A program made the position numbers and the translations under genes. A stretch of 64,000 nucleotides of DNA from Heterodera schachtii (lineage: Eukaryota; Nematoda; Chromadorea; Rhabditida; Heteroderidae), in assembly GCA_023374025.1 (NCBI GenBank), contig SIJG01000101.1, forward strand, positions 186,001-250,000, given 5' to 3'. The notes below the pieces were generated by a model that made no database searches, had not been told where the DNA came from, and worked only from the letters and a program-made list of their open reading frames with translations. Positions 34,756-45,997 of the stretch are shown in pieces. The stretch's first letter is position 1, and the number at the start of each line of letters is the position of its first letter.

Positions 34756-35771
34756 TTAGAGCGAGTTTTAGCACATATTAAACATTTTTGGGCTTTTGGC
34801 AAATAAAAGCACAGGCATTTTGATGTTTTGACAGTTTAAGCACATATTTTAGTGATTTTTTTTTAATTTGAGTTTTTTTTTATAAAAGTAGTAGTTTTTT
34901 GGCACTAAAATTCTTGGCAATGCCCAAAAATTTTCAAAATTTATTTTTTTCCTATTTTTTGACCTTTTTCATGGATTTTTTTTTCATTTTATGACAAAAT
35001 TAAATTTCGAAAAAATTCCGGAAAATGATAAATCTTAGAAAGTGAGAAAAAAATTTAGTCAAAAAACACTGAACTGATTTTTGATTATCATTTTGCAAGC
35101 GAAATGGATAAAAAATGAGACTTTTTTGAGAAATACACTTATATATTAAGCAATTTTCTTGCATTTTTGGCACATATTTTGGCCTTTTTTGGGGTTTTTA
35201 ACACATATTTTGGGGATTCTTTGGCATATATATATACATATTTGGCATTTTTTTAACAGATATAAATGCGTTCCTTGTTTATCATGGTATGGTGATTTTT
35301 TGCTCTTTTTTTTAATTAGTGCCGTTTTTAATGCATTTTTGTCAATGTTTTTTTTTTCCGAAAAATACATGTCCTTTGCAGGGATGATGTTATGTTTTTT
35401 TGCACAGATGCTCAAAAACACGATAAAATTTTTTCAAAAATTGGCGCTAAAACCGACTACAATTTTTTAAATTTAAATTATTCCAAGTTAAGAAAATTAT
35501 ATTTAAAATAATTTAGTTTGGGCATTTCGAATTTTCTTTCTCATCCGATAAAAAGATTTTTATTTATTTTTCACTTAAAAAATTAAACTTGGAAAGTAAT
35601 AAAGGTTGATCAACGTCCGTCCATTCACGGTCCCAATTGGAAATTAGTTTTGTTTTCGAAATATTTTAAAATAAAAAATCAATAAAAATTGAAGGATATC
35701 CTGTAAATTAAAAAAAAAATTAATTTAAAACTTAGTCCGACAAAGATCAAAATATAATTTTTTTATAATAA

Positions 35772-35878
35772 AATGCTTTAATCGATCTCCGCGCGGCGCG
35801 CTCGATAAATAAAACATCCGCTATAACAAAATCTTGCAGATATTTTTACTTTTTAAATATCACTTTAAAATTTAATTA
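35772..35878 (-). repeat. Inverted copy of the start of the 34.5-kb insertion
   Basis: ATCGATCTCCGCGCGGCGCG through CATCCGCTATAACAAAATCT and TTTTTAAATATCACTTTAAA is the reverse complement of 34,479-34,572 with at most one or two differences. With 34,479 it forms a second, smaller inverted repeat that straddles the outer edge of the palindrome (35,526). Confidence 0.85.
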
Positions 35879-36664
35879 TTTTAGCTCTATTTCCATGAGA
35901 TTTATATATTATTTTATTTAAAAATTTTTCGGAAAAAGTTTATGAAAAAAAACATAATTCACCAAATTATTTTGAAACAACCGCTTACAAAAATTTTGAA
36001 AACTTTTTTTTTTATTATAAAAAATAAAAAAATTTTAAATTTTGCAACTTGGTAATTTTAGAGGATGAAACTGATTCTTGGGATAACTGATACGGGGAGG
36101 GGGAAGAGGGTGGGGGCTCCCGCAAGAAATGGAAATGTCCAAAATATTTACCTGTTTTTTCATTTCTATTCATTTTTATTACTAAGGTACGGAATTTAAA
36201 TTTTCAGTTTTGTCTAAAACTGTCTAAATTTTGTGATTTCGAGAAGATTTAAGAGAATATAGGATTTTTTAGGGGTCCGGTAGTGCCGTAGACTCTGCCT
36301 GGAAAATTTTTTGAAATTTTGGCTAGTTTTCAACAGTTTTTGTCCAAAAAAGAACAAATTTTGCTTCAAACTTTAAATTTTTAAATAAAATAGTGACCAA
36401 ATTCAAAATTAAGAGTATATTTAAGAAATCATTAGAAACTTTGGTTGTACCCCAAAATCAGAACATTTCTGACAAATTAGAACAGATCGCATCCCTGATT
36501 TAAAATGTGAAAAATTGAAACTCGAATTTCTTCTTAAAGAATTTATATTTATCATTAAATATATCATTTAAAAAATTTTAATTATTATTTTTAATCTCAT
36601 CTGTCGTCATTTATTTGTATTATCAGTTTATCAAAAAATTAATTAGGTTTAAAAATATCAGATT
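35879..36664. other. AT-rich DNA without a supportable gene
   Basis: A G-rich spot at 36,090-36,125 (GGGGAGGGGGAAGAGGGTGG) is the only compositional feature. The motif CTGCCTGGAAAAT at about 36,295 resembles repeat debris elsewhere in the window. Confidence 0.4.
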
Positions 36665-36841
36665 TTAAAGCCCATTAATCTTTTCGCCCTCACACTTCCC
36701 CCCGCTTTCGACTTGTGCCGGGTTTTCATAAACCTGAAAAGGGGGCCACCAGCAAAACACAATATTTGCTCTGCGCACATCATCTGCTGCCGCTACCGTT
36801 TTTATTTGGTGACCCACCTTGTCATTAACGATACGGTAATA
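36665..36841 (-). CDS. Possible orphan exon, 58 codons, unknown product
   Basis: The minus strand is open from 36,841 to a TAA at 36,665 and reads RIVNDKVGHQIKTVAAADDV, then RRANIVFCWWPPFQVYENPA and QVESGGKCEGEKINGL. A diverged copy at 16,996-17,150 keeps pieces of the same peptide but in broken frames. GC content is far above the surroundings. No ATG is present, so this would be an internal or last exon. No family recognised. It lies just outside palindrome 2. Confidence 0.4.
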   Translation of the reverse strand, partial: YYRIVNDKVGHQIKTVAAADDVRRANIVFCWWPPFQVYENPAQVESGGKCEGEKINGL

Positions 36842-36910
36842 TTAATTAATTAAAAAATGGAAAATTATTTAATTAACAGTAAAAATAAAACCACTTTCGG
36901 ATAAAGAAAA

Positions 36911-36925
36911 GGACGGAGATCGTCC
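36911..36925. other. GGACG hairpin at outer end of palindrome 2, left
   Basis: GGACG-GAGAT-CGTCC, a perfect 5-bp stem, lies five bases inside the arm boundary. The mirror copy is at 43,998-44,012 and a third version is at 15,515-15,528. Confidence 0.7.
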
Positions 36926-37003
36926 TTTATTTTACTTTATTTCAATTCTTGAATTGTCTTTATTTTAGTCAGTCCTAATCCCTCCTGTTCATAGTTAAAT
37001 TGA

Positions 37004-37177
37004 TTTGATAAAATTATTTTAATTGAAGTTTCGCATTGGCACTTTGCTGTCCGTCGTGCCTATGGCCAATTCACCGCCCTTAAATTATCCAGCAACACTC
37101 AGCTGCAGATGTTCGCCAATTTGTCCAACCGTATTGTCAACGTACTTACCGTATTCGCCAACAATGACCAGGTACAG
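37004..37177 (+). CDS. Possible orphan exon in palindrome 2, left copy
   Basis: One plus-strand frame is open for 58 codons and reads SHWHFAVRRAYGQFTALKLS, then SNTQLQMFANLSNRIVNVLT and VFANNDQ. It ends near a possible donor (CAG|GTACAG) or at the TAA just after. Composition is protein-like and GC-richer than the flanks. The opposite strand is also open (LLYLVIVGEYGKYVDNTVGQ), so the strand is not certain. No ATG in frame and no family recognised. Confidence 0.35.
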
Positions 37178-39719
37178 TAATTCTTTTAATTCAACAAAAT
37201 TGTCAATTTTTAAATCAATATTAAAATTATTTTCTAAAATTTTGTATCTTGAGTAACGTCCATATTACCCAAAAATTTGCAAAAAGTTTTTTTTGAGCAA
37301 TATGATAGTTTAATAATCCAAAAATATTTATTTTGATGCTAAACTTTCATTAATTTCTAACAAAATTTTCTCTGTTCAAAGGTGTATGCATTAAAAAATA
37401 CTAAATATGCGCATAAAATATATGCACTAAAAATCCCACAAATATGCTTTAAAAACCCAAAAGCCCAGCACTAAAATATGCCTTAAAAATTTCCAAAAAT
37501 GTGTAAAAATTCATAATTGACTTAAAAAACAAAACAATGATTAAGGATCTTTTTTAGACAATTGCTAAAAAAATTTTATTTTCAAAATTTATATATACTA
37601 TTCGTTTTTTTAAATTTTTGATCGAAAATAAAATTAGAATAGAAAAATTTATTCGATAATTAAATTTAATCAATTATATCTGGTATGCAAACGAACGACA
37701 AAAAATAAATCCAGAAATATATAAAAATGTTAAAATTTGTAAGAATATAAATTATTTTAATTAATGTCTCTGCCGTCAGTCAACAAAATTCCCTTTAATT
37801 GTTAAGTAAAAATATTAAAAAAAATTCTATTATTATTCAATGTAATTATTTTTATAATAAAGAACATTTATTTTTTTCATTTTGACTTCGCAAGCCGTAG
37901 TGAAATTGAATCTGTAATTTAAAATAAAATAATAATTTTTTTTTAAATAATTTTAAATAAAATATTTAATTTATTTTAAAATTCTCTATTTATAACTTTT
38001 TTATATAATTTAATTGTAAAATGAAAGTTGTTACAATTTTATAATTTAAATTAAAAATTTTTTTGTCAGTCTAATTCTGTGCATCGCAGTCGCTGATCCG
38101 ACCGCAGAAGGTCCGTTGGCAACCAAATTCTGACGCGATTTGAACTCTTCTCCGATACTGATGCATTTGGCACTGGACAATGGCATGGAACTGATCTGCA
38201 TTTCGTAAATTTTTTCCTTATTTTTAAATATAAATAAAATTGTATTCTTCAGTAATGCACATTTAATCCAACAATTAGCAAACTTTCCAATATTTTTTGA
38301 GTAATTTTAAAACTAGGGCATAGAAAAATATGTATAAAATTATGGCCATAAAATATGGACCAAAAATCGCGAAATATTGACATAAAGTTGCAAAAATACA
38401 GTTAAAAATTTCCAATTCAGGGTATACTTTCTCAAAATTTAGCGAATTCGCTAGGTGTAAAGTAAAACAGTCATAAATGGCTGGCTAACACTTTTTTTTG
38501 TTTTATTTTTAGTGTCATAAAAACCAAATTCTTTTGGTTTTCCAGATCTCTGATCACGAATCCGTTATATATTTTGGCAAATTCCGAACCCCGGACACTA
38601 ATTCGAATATATCAAAAGTTCAAATTTTCGAAATTAGCATTTTTAGTTCAAAAACAGCGTAAATAATCTCATATTGAAAGGTTAATGGCTTTCAGTTTTC
38701 TTCCGTGTATTCAAACCGATTTTAAACAAAAAAAGCTAATTTCGGGAATTAGAAGTTTCGACTTTTTGTACAAACTCGGTAAAAATTAAACCCAACAATA
38801 AATTGGCAAAATTTTGAGTAATTGTTTTCCTATAATAGAGCCCCTTGAGGTTCTATTTTTTAACCCCCCTCAAAGGGGGGCTTTATTTCAAGAGGAGCTC
38901 TAATTCAGGAGGCCTTATATTTCAAACTTAATTTTTTCAAAAAAGCAACAAAAAATGGCAATTTTTCGTAAACTTTTCGCCAAAATATCTAATTTTTTAG
39001 TGAACTTATTTAAAAAATGTTATATCTAGGTGAATGTTTAATAAGGTGCCAAAAAGAAAATTCATAATCTTACATTGCTTTACAGGCCGCACTAAAAGAT
39101 GGCGTCTACTGGTCTTCAATTGCATTCTTTGAACATTTCCAACTGCGCAGTCACCCTCTGTTTTATGCAATGCTGTGACATTTGGATCTTTTTAAAAGTT
39201 TTGTCTTATATGACTACTCGTTTTCTCTTTCTGAGCAGCTTCTCCACCACCAAATCAAATTTTAAACTTTAGTTTTTTTGAATTAGTTTTAAAAATACTA
39301 TGAATTTTGAGTTGAGTTTAGCTTATACTTTTTGATAATTTTTTAGAATTATTTTTTATAATGCAATAATTTTCTGTTAAAATTTAAATTTTTTAAAATT
39401 CCTAAATATTCTTAAAGTTTTTTTCTGTGTTTTCAACATATTGACAAACGTTTTTTGACAAATCGTTTTTACGGCGCACCTTTACCAAATCTTTTAGGGA
39501 ACCGGTGGGGGGGGGGACAGTGGTGCCGATAGGCGCCGCCAGGAAAAAATTTAAAATTTTTAGTGAAATTTGCTAACAGATTTTGTCAAAAATATGTTTA
39601 ATCATTGTTAATTTATGGGTCTTAGCTGTTGTAAAAATAAAGAAAATAATTTACAATATTATTAAATAAATTTCAATTAAAATAATCAAAACAAAATTAA
39701 AACTCTACTATCTCAATAT

Positions 39720-39776
39720 GGAATTGAACCCAAGCGAAAAATAAAAACGAGCAAAGTGTTAACCACTCGGCTACAC
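39720..39776 (-). other. tRNA-like pol III promoter sequence, left inner end of palindrome 2
   Basis: Reverse complement of the sequence described at 40,952-41,014: A box at 39,763-39,773 and B box at 39,720-39,730. The left arm ends within this unit, so the palindrome boundary falls at the 5' end of the tRNA-like sequence. Confidence 0.55.
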
Positions 39777-40951
39777 TTTAAGCAAATTGAAAAAGAAGAG
39801 AAGGTTATTCTTCTCCCTTTCCTTGGTTTACCCTAAGAGAGGGTGAGTCGAGGTTCGGCTCCTATTTGTGACAGAGAAGAATGTCTTCTCTTCACAAATA
39901 ACATTTTTGATTTAAGGATAATTCTTCTCCTTAAAATATCTTTAAAATTGCACAAAACCCTTTCAAAAGACTATTACGTGGCTAGGCACGTAAAATGTGA
40001 AAAAACAGAAGGGAAAATTTCCCTCCGAACATGAGACATCTGTTGCCGTCCTCCACTAGAATTTTTTCGTCAGTTCATCTAAAGTCGAAGAGCCACCCTC
40101 GGATGACGATTCTCCAAACATCCACCAATAAGGATTGTTTTTTGGTGTAAAAAATTTGTCTTTGTTAAATTTTAGCTTTGTCTTGTCATTTTTGCGCTAT
40201 TTAAGCGCAAGAAAATATGGGTATTATCATATTCAACAAATGGGCATCACATTCCCATAATTCAAATTCGACCCTTATACTAGTGAATAATTTTAATTAT
40301 TTATTGTCTATTCCTTTTCGTTTAGTAGCAATATTCCATTCTTCTTTTTCCTCTCACATTCCCACAACTTTTCTCCTCTTCCCAACCATCAATCATTTAA
40401 TGCGAGCAAAAATAAATCAGTGCGCTCAGAGATTTGGCCATTTTAAATACAAAATATTCCAGCCCTATCCCACCTCTCAGAGGCCATAAATGACCGGAGA
40501 AAATTTCCATTCAACAAAGAATTGGTATGCAAATAACCCTGATATTACAAAATGCGAAGTAATATTCTTAAATAGGGTTTTAAATTAAGAATAATTGAAT
40601 TAAAGCCATTTCTGATAAAGAAACAGAGGACAGAATATAGAAAGAGGGAAAACAATTTTACGAGGAAGAAAAGTAGATAAAATATTTGCAAAAAACTAAT
40701 AACTTTTTATCTGTTTTTCTGGGTATGCGTAAGGCCTGCGCGTTTCGAACAAATTGCATTAAGTATATGATAAAATAAACCGTGTTCATTTTAATGAATT
40801 AGATAAATTTGGGTTAAAGCTAGAGTCTGGCGGGAACGGGATTCCCGCGGCAAAACAAGGAACCCCGTTCCCGTTTCCCGTCAAAAGAGAATTTTTTTGA
40901 GAAAAAATTAAATAAATAATGAATGATTCAAATCAACAAGTGAAAATATGT
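39777..40951. other. Palindrome 2 spacer, with pieces shared with 10.8-13.1 kb
   Basis: 40,163-40,215 (TTTGCGCTATTTAAGCGCAA) is an inverted copy of the RYLS exon segment at 10,868-10,920. 40,677-40,822 is a direct diverged copy of 12,922-13,065. 40,820-40,890 holds a GC-rich patch (GGCGGGAACGGGATTCCCGC). No complete gene is supported. Confidence 0.55.
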
Positions 40952-41014
40952 GTGTAGCCGAGTGGTTAACACTTTGCTCGTTTTTATTTTTCGCTTGGGT
41001 TCAATTCCATATTG
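40952..41014 (+). other. tRNA-like pol III promoter sequence, right inner end of palindrome 2
   Basis: TAGCCGAGTGG (40,955-40,965) matches the A-box consensus and GGTTCAATTCC (40,998-41,008) the B-box consensus at tRNA-like spacing. The putative acceptor ends (GTGTGTA and the bases after the T-arm) do not pair, and the anticodon region is T-rich, so a functional tRNA is unlikely. It is better read as a tRNA pseudogene or SINE head. Confidence 0.6.
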
Positions 41015-43559
41015 AGATAGTAGAGTTTTAATTTTGTTTTGATTATTTTAATTGAAATTTATTTAATAATATTGTAAATTATTTTCTTTATTTTTACAAC
41101 AGCTAAGACCCATAAATTAACAATGATTAAACATATTTTTGACAAAATCTGTTAGCAAATTTCACTAAAAATTTTAAATTTTTTCCTGGCGGCGCCTATC
41201 GGCACCACTGTCCCCCCCCCCACCGGTTCCCTAAAAGATTTGGTAAAGGTGCGCCGTAAAAACGATTTGTCAAAAAACGTTTGTCAATATGTTGAAAACA
41301 CAGAAAAAAACTTTAAGAATATTTAGGAATTTTAAAAAATTTAAATTTTAACAGAAAATTATTGCATTATAAAAAATAATTCTAAAAAATTATCAAAAAG
41401 TATAAGCTAAACTCAACTCAAAATTCATAGTATTTTTAAAACTAATTCAAAAAAACTAAAGTTTAAAATTTGATTTGGTGGTGGAGAAGCTGCTCAGAAA
41501 GAGAAAACGAGTAGTCATATAAGACAAAACTTTTAAAAAGATCCAAATGTCACAGCATTGCATAAAACAGAGGGTGACTGCGCAGTTGGAAATGTTCAAA
41601 GAATGCAATTGAAGACCAGTAAACGCCATCTTTTAGTGCGGCCTGTAAAGCAATGTAAGATTATGAATTTTCTTTTTGGCACCTTATTAAACATTCACCT
41701 AGATATAACATTTTTTAAATAAGTTCACTAAAAAATTAGATATTTTGGCGAAAAGTTTACGAAAAATTGCCATTTTTTGTTGCTTTTTTGAAAAAATTAA
41801 GTTTGAAATATAAGGCCTCCTGAATTAGAGCTCCTCTTGAAATAAAGCCCCCCTTTGAGGGGGGTTAAAAAATAGAACCTCAAGGGGCTCTATTATAGGA
41901 AAACAATTACTCAAAATTTTGCCAATTTATTGTTGGGTTTAATTTTTACCGAGTTTGTACAAAAAGTCGAAACTTCTAATTCCCGAAATTAGCTTTTTTT
42001 GTTTAAAATCGGTTTGAATACACGGAAGAAAACTGAAAGCCATTAACCTTTCAATATGAGATTATTTACGCTGTTTTTGAACTAAAAATGCTAATTTCGA
42101 AAATTTGAACTTTTGATATATTCGAATTAGTGTCCGGGGTTCGGAATTTGCCAAAATATATAACGGATTCGTGATCAGAGATCTGGAAAACCAAAAGAAT
42201 TTGGTTTTTATGACACTAAAAATAAAACAAAAAAAAGTGTTAGCCAGCCATTTATGACTGTTTTACTTTACACCTAGCGAATTCGCTAAATTTTGAGAAA
42301 GTATACCCTGAATTGGAAATTTTTAACTGTATTTTTGCAACTTTATGTCAATATTTCGCGATTTTTGGTCCATATTTTATGGCCATAATTTTATACATAT
42401 TTTTCTATGCCCTAGTTTTAAAATTACTCAAAAAATATTGGAAAGTTTGCTAATTGTTGGATTAAATGTGCATTACTGAAGAATACAATTTTATTTATAT
42501 TTAAAAATAAGGAAAAAATTTACGAAATGCAGATCAGTTCCATGCCATTGTCCAGTCAGTGCCAAATGCATCAGTATCGGAGAAGAGTTCAAATCGCGTC
42601 AGAATTTGGTTGCCAACGGACCTTCTGCGGTCGGATCAGCGACTGCGATGCACAGAATTAGACTGACAAAAAAATTTTTAATTTAAATTATAAAATTGTA
42701 ACAACTTTCATTTTACAATTAAATTATATAAAAAAGTTATAAATAGAGAATTTTAAAATAAATTAAATATTTTATTTAAAATTATTTAAAAAAAAATTAA
42801 TATTTTATTTTAAATTACAGATTCAATTTCACTACGGCTTGCGAAGTCAAAATGAAAAAAATAAATGTTCTTTATTATAAAAATAATTACATTGAATAAT
42901 AATAAAATTTTTTTTAATATTTTTACTTAACAATTAAAGGGAATTTTGTTGACTGACGGCAGAGACATTAATTAAAATAATTTATATTCTTACAAATTTT
43001 AACATTTTTATATATTTCTGGATTTATTTTTTGTCGTTCGTTTGCATACCAGATATAATTGATTAAATTTAATTATCGAATAAATTTTTCTATTCTAATT
43101 TTATTTTCGATCAAAAATTTTAAAAAACGAATAGTATATATAAATTTTGAAAATAAAATTTTTTTAGCAATTGTCTAAAAAAGATCCTTAATCATTGTTT
43201 TGTTTTTTAAGTCAATTATGAATTTTTACACATTTTTGGAAATTTTTAAGGCATATTTTAGTGCTGGGCTTTTGGGTTTTTAAAGCATATTTGTGGGATT
43301 TTTAGTGCATATATTTTATGCGCATATTTAGTATTTTTTAATGCATACACCTTTGAACAGAGAAAATTTTGTTAGAAATTAATGAAAGTTTAGCATCAAA
43401 ATAAATATTTTTGGATTATTAAACTATCATATTGCTCAAAAAAAAACTTTTTGCAAATTTTTGGGTAATATGGACGTTACTCAAGATACAAAATTTTATT
43501 CTGAAAATAATTTTAATATTGATTTAAAAATTGACAATTTTGTTGAATTAAAAGAATTA

Positions 43560-43733
43560 CTGTACCTGGTCATTGTTGGCGAATACGGTAAGTACGTTGA
43601 CAATACGGTTGGACAAATTGGCGAACATCTGCAGCTGAGTGTTGCTGGATAATTTAAGGGCGGTGAATTGGCCATAGGCACGACGGACAGCAAAGTGCCA
43701 ATGCGAAACTTCAATTAAAATAATTTTATCAAA
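43560..43733 (-). CDS. Possible orphan exon in palindrome 2, right copy
   Basis: Mirror of 37,004-37,177 with the same 58-codon open frame (AVRRAYGQFTALKLSS, MFANLSNRIVNVLT). The 186-bp tandem duplication next to it adds a further partial copy at 43,799-43,920. Confidence 0.35.
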
Positions 43734-43984
43734 TCAATTTAACTATGAACAGGAGGGATTAGGACTGACTAAAATAAAGACAATTCAAGAATTGAAATAC
43801 AAATTGGCGAACATCTGCAGCTGAGTGTTGCTGGATAATTTAAGGGCGGTGAATTGGCCATAGGCACGACGGACAGCAAAGTGCCAATGCGAAACTTCAA
43901 TTAAAATAATTTTATCAAATCAATTTAACTATGAACAGGAGGGATTAGGACTGACTAAAATAAAGACAATTCAAGAATTGAAAT
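43613..43984. repeat. 186-bp tandem duplication, right arm only
   Basis: Units 43,613-43,798 and 43,799-43,984 read alike, both beginning ACAAATTGGCGAACATCTGC and ending AATTCAAGAATTGAAAT. The left arm has a single unit, so the duplication arose after the inverted duplication, or is an assembly error. Confidence 0.95.
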
Positions 43985-43997
43985 AAAGTAAAATAAA

Positions 43998-44012
43998 GGA
44001 CGATCTCCGTCC
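43998..44012. other. GGACG hairpin at outer end of palindrome 2, right
   Basis: GGACG-ATCTC-CGTCC, mirror of 36,911-36,925; the arm similarity stops five bases beyond it. Confidence 0.7.
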
Positions 44013-44017
44013 TTTTC

Positions 44018-45341
44018 ACACCAGAACAATCACCGATATTGTCCAATTGTTTAAATTTAATACCTGAAATTTTATTTGAATGAAATTATATATAATTTAT
44101 ACCAATCAAAAAATTTTCTAGCAATGAGATTGACAGAATTAATTTATTTTTTGAAATCAAATTCAAAAGTTGAATTTTAAATTTTAAGGCCGATTAAAGA
44201 ATCTATACAAGAATAAGAAATAAAAGTTAAGTAATTGCCACAGTACGAACAATAAAAATAAACATATAAAATTTCAATCATAATTTAATTAGCAAACGCA
44301 TATTTTATTTTTCAATTAATGATTCCTTTTTACCATGAAAACCTACGATATATTAATAAAAACTAGTTTTAAACTCCCCAAATTTTTTAAGTAAAATTTT
44401 TTCTTTTGATTTTTGATCTTTATTAAAAGGTTTATACTTTGTTTATTTAAAAATAGAAAATATATAATTGTATATTTAGTTTGATAAATTTAATAATCGG
44501 AATATAAAATTTGATTTTTATTTTCTGTAAGCGTTCTTAGAGAAAACTTATGCAATATTTATTTTCTTTGTGGCAATTACATTAAATAAATCAAAATAAT
44601 TTACTTATTTACTTTTGTTCCATGAAAATAAAACGATTAAAAAATGATAATTTAAAAAAACAAAATTAAATAACTAAATCCAATAAAGAAAGTATATAGT
44701 ATTTTAAAAAGGATTACCATAAAAATTTTTGGTAAATCAACTTAAAAGATATATTTGTTAAAACGGGAAATTAAAATTAGAAGAATTTTAAAATTTTAGT
44801 ATGATCTTCTAGGGAAGACTTATGAAGTATTTATGTTTTTTGTGGCAAATAAATAAAACAATTAAAAAATGTTAAAATTTGCGTTGTTAACACACCGTAG
44901 AATATAAAAATAATTTTTTTATTAATTTTTATAACCTTGCCTGCGGGCAAGAAACAAGTGATTGAAATTCAGGAATTAATTTAAAAGTAAAATCAAATCT
45001 TTAATTGTAATAATAAACTCAGGAGTAACATTGAAATAAATAAATTTTTATATGCGTTCTCAGATAATACTTATGAAATATTTTTGCTCTTTCTGGCAAT
45101 TACATTAAATAAACCAAATTGTTTTAATGAAAAGAGCATTTACAAAGCCATTTTAAAAATTATATATTTTATTTAAAGTGGATCGACACAAATATTATAG
45201 CCTATTTAATTAGATAAACATTAAACTATAAAAAAATGAATATAATTATTTAATAACATAAAATATAAAACTAACAATTTCTTGGAAATTACTAGAATAT
45301 CAAATAATATTTAAGATTAGTTCTGAGTAATTTTAATTAAA
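44018..45341. other. AT-rich DNA with a three-copy degenerate repeat
   Basis: Units starting near 44,527, 44,806 and 45,053 share a series of motifs in the same order: TTCT.AGA.AA.ACTTATG.A, ATTTATTTTCTTTGTGGCAA, ATTAAATAAA. Spacing is about 279 and 247 bp. No gene is supported. Confidence 0.5.
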
Positions 45342-45554
45342 TTAATTAAAATCAGAAACTAACATATAAATTTTCTTTTTCAATATAAATAAGAAAAAAT
45401 AAATAAATTCAAAAGACATACAAACTAAAAACATCAAAGAATGAGAATGGGTACATAAAGCAAAGCAAGCATTAATCGTAAAATTCTGGCCGACTCCACA
45501 AGATTCTGAACAGTCCCGAAGTACCATACTAGAGCAGCTAGAGACAATTGTACG
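45342..45554 (-). CDS. Possible Cys-rich exon, unknown product
   Basis: After a clear acceptor (TTTTTTATTTCAG) the minus-strand frame reads RTIVSSCSSMVLRDCSESCG, then VGQNFTINACFALCTHSHSL before becoming AT-driven and stopping at 45,342. Six Cys in about 40 residues and the acceptor favour a real exon, perhaps of a small secreted protein. No first exon or signal peptide could be placed upstream. Family unknown. Confidence 0.35.
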   Translation of the reverse strand, partial: RTIVSSCSSMVLRDCSESCGVGQNFTINACFALCTHSHSLMFLVCMSFEFIYFFLFILKKKIYMLVSDFN

Positions 45555-45992
45555 CTGAAATAAAAAACAAAAATTAAAATAATTGAAAATTATTATATAA
45601 ACTATTTAAAATAAAAATTCTTGACTAAACATTTAAACTTAGAGAGAATTACTACGTTTGAAAACCTATTTAAAAAATTTCATTTTAAATGAAACTTGTT
45701 AAATTAATCCAGTAATCAGAAAAACAAATAATATTAAATCAACAAAATATCCACTTTATGGTGTATAAATTTTTTATTAAACGTTATTGAATTGATTTTC
45801 ATAAATTGTCTATTTATTTATTTTTTATAAAAAATATAATGTTTATACTTTCTTTTCATTAATATTTATTTATAAATTAAATTTATTCTACATCATCTTA
45901 AATTCTATTTCGCCTAATTTAATTAGTAAAAATTCTTCTTGAAAATAGCCAAAATAATTAATATGTATTTTGTCATAACTTTGGAAAAGAAT

Positions 45993-45997
45993 AGTGT
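45993..45997. other. Target-site duplication, left (AGTGT)
   Basis: AGTGT immediately precedes the left LTR and is repeated at 56,008-56,012 immediately after the right LTR. A 5-bp duplication fits BEL/Pao integration. Confidence 0.95.

Larger units (their letters stand above)
29729..35526 (+). repeat. Palindrome 1, right arm (5.80 kb)
   Basis: Inverted copy of 22,417-27,972. It is longer because of an about 245-bp insertion at about 34,495-34,755 that the left arm lacks. The outer end reads GTTTGGGCATT against AATGCCCAAAC on the left; no target-site duplication is seen outside it, so the structure does not look like one simple transposon. Confidence 0.9.
36906..39776 (+). repeat. Palindrome 2, left arm (2.87 kb)
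   Basis: Inverted copy of 40,952-44,017, nearly identical over its length (for example the blocks at 37,023-37,256 and 39,060-39,250). The outer end carries the GGACG hairpin (36,911-36,925) and the inner end a tRNA-like pol III sequence. It includes a CCCCCCTC/GGGGGG MITE-like patch at 38,836-38,910 and an exon-like island at 37,004-37,177. Confidence 0.9.
40952..44017 (-). repeat. Palindrome 2, right arm (3.07 kb)
   Basis: Inverted copy of 36,906-39,776. It is longer by 186 bp because of a tandem duplication at 43,613-43,984 that the left arm lacks. It ends with the hairpin GGACG-ATCTC-CGTCC. Confidence 0.9.

Noticed and set aside
22417..35526. Single giant TIR transposon or LTR element
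   Set aside because: Arms are inverted (not direct), outer ends show no target-site duplication, and no transposase frame was found.
40952..41014. Functional tRNA gene
   Set aside because: Acceptor ends do not pair and the anticodon region is T-rich; only the internal promoter boxes match.
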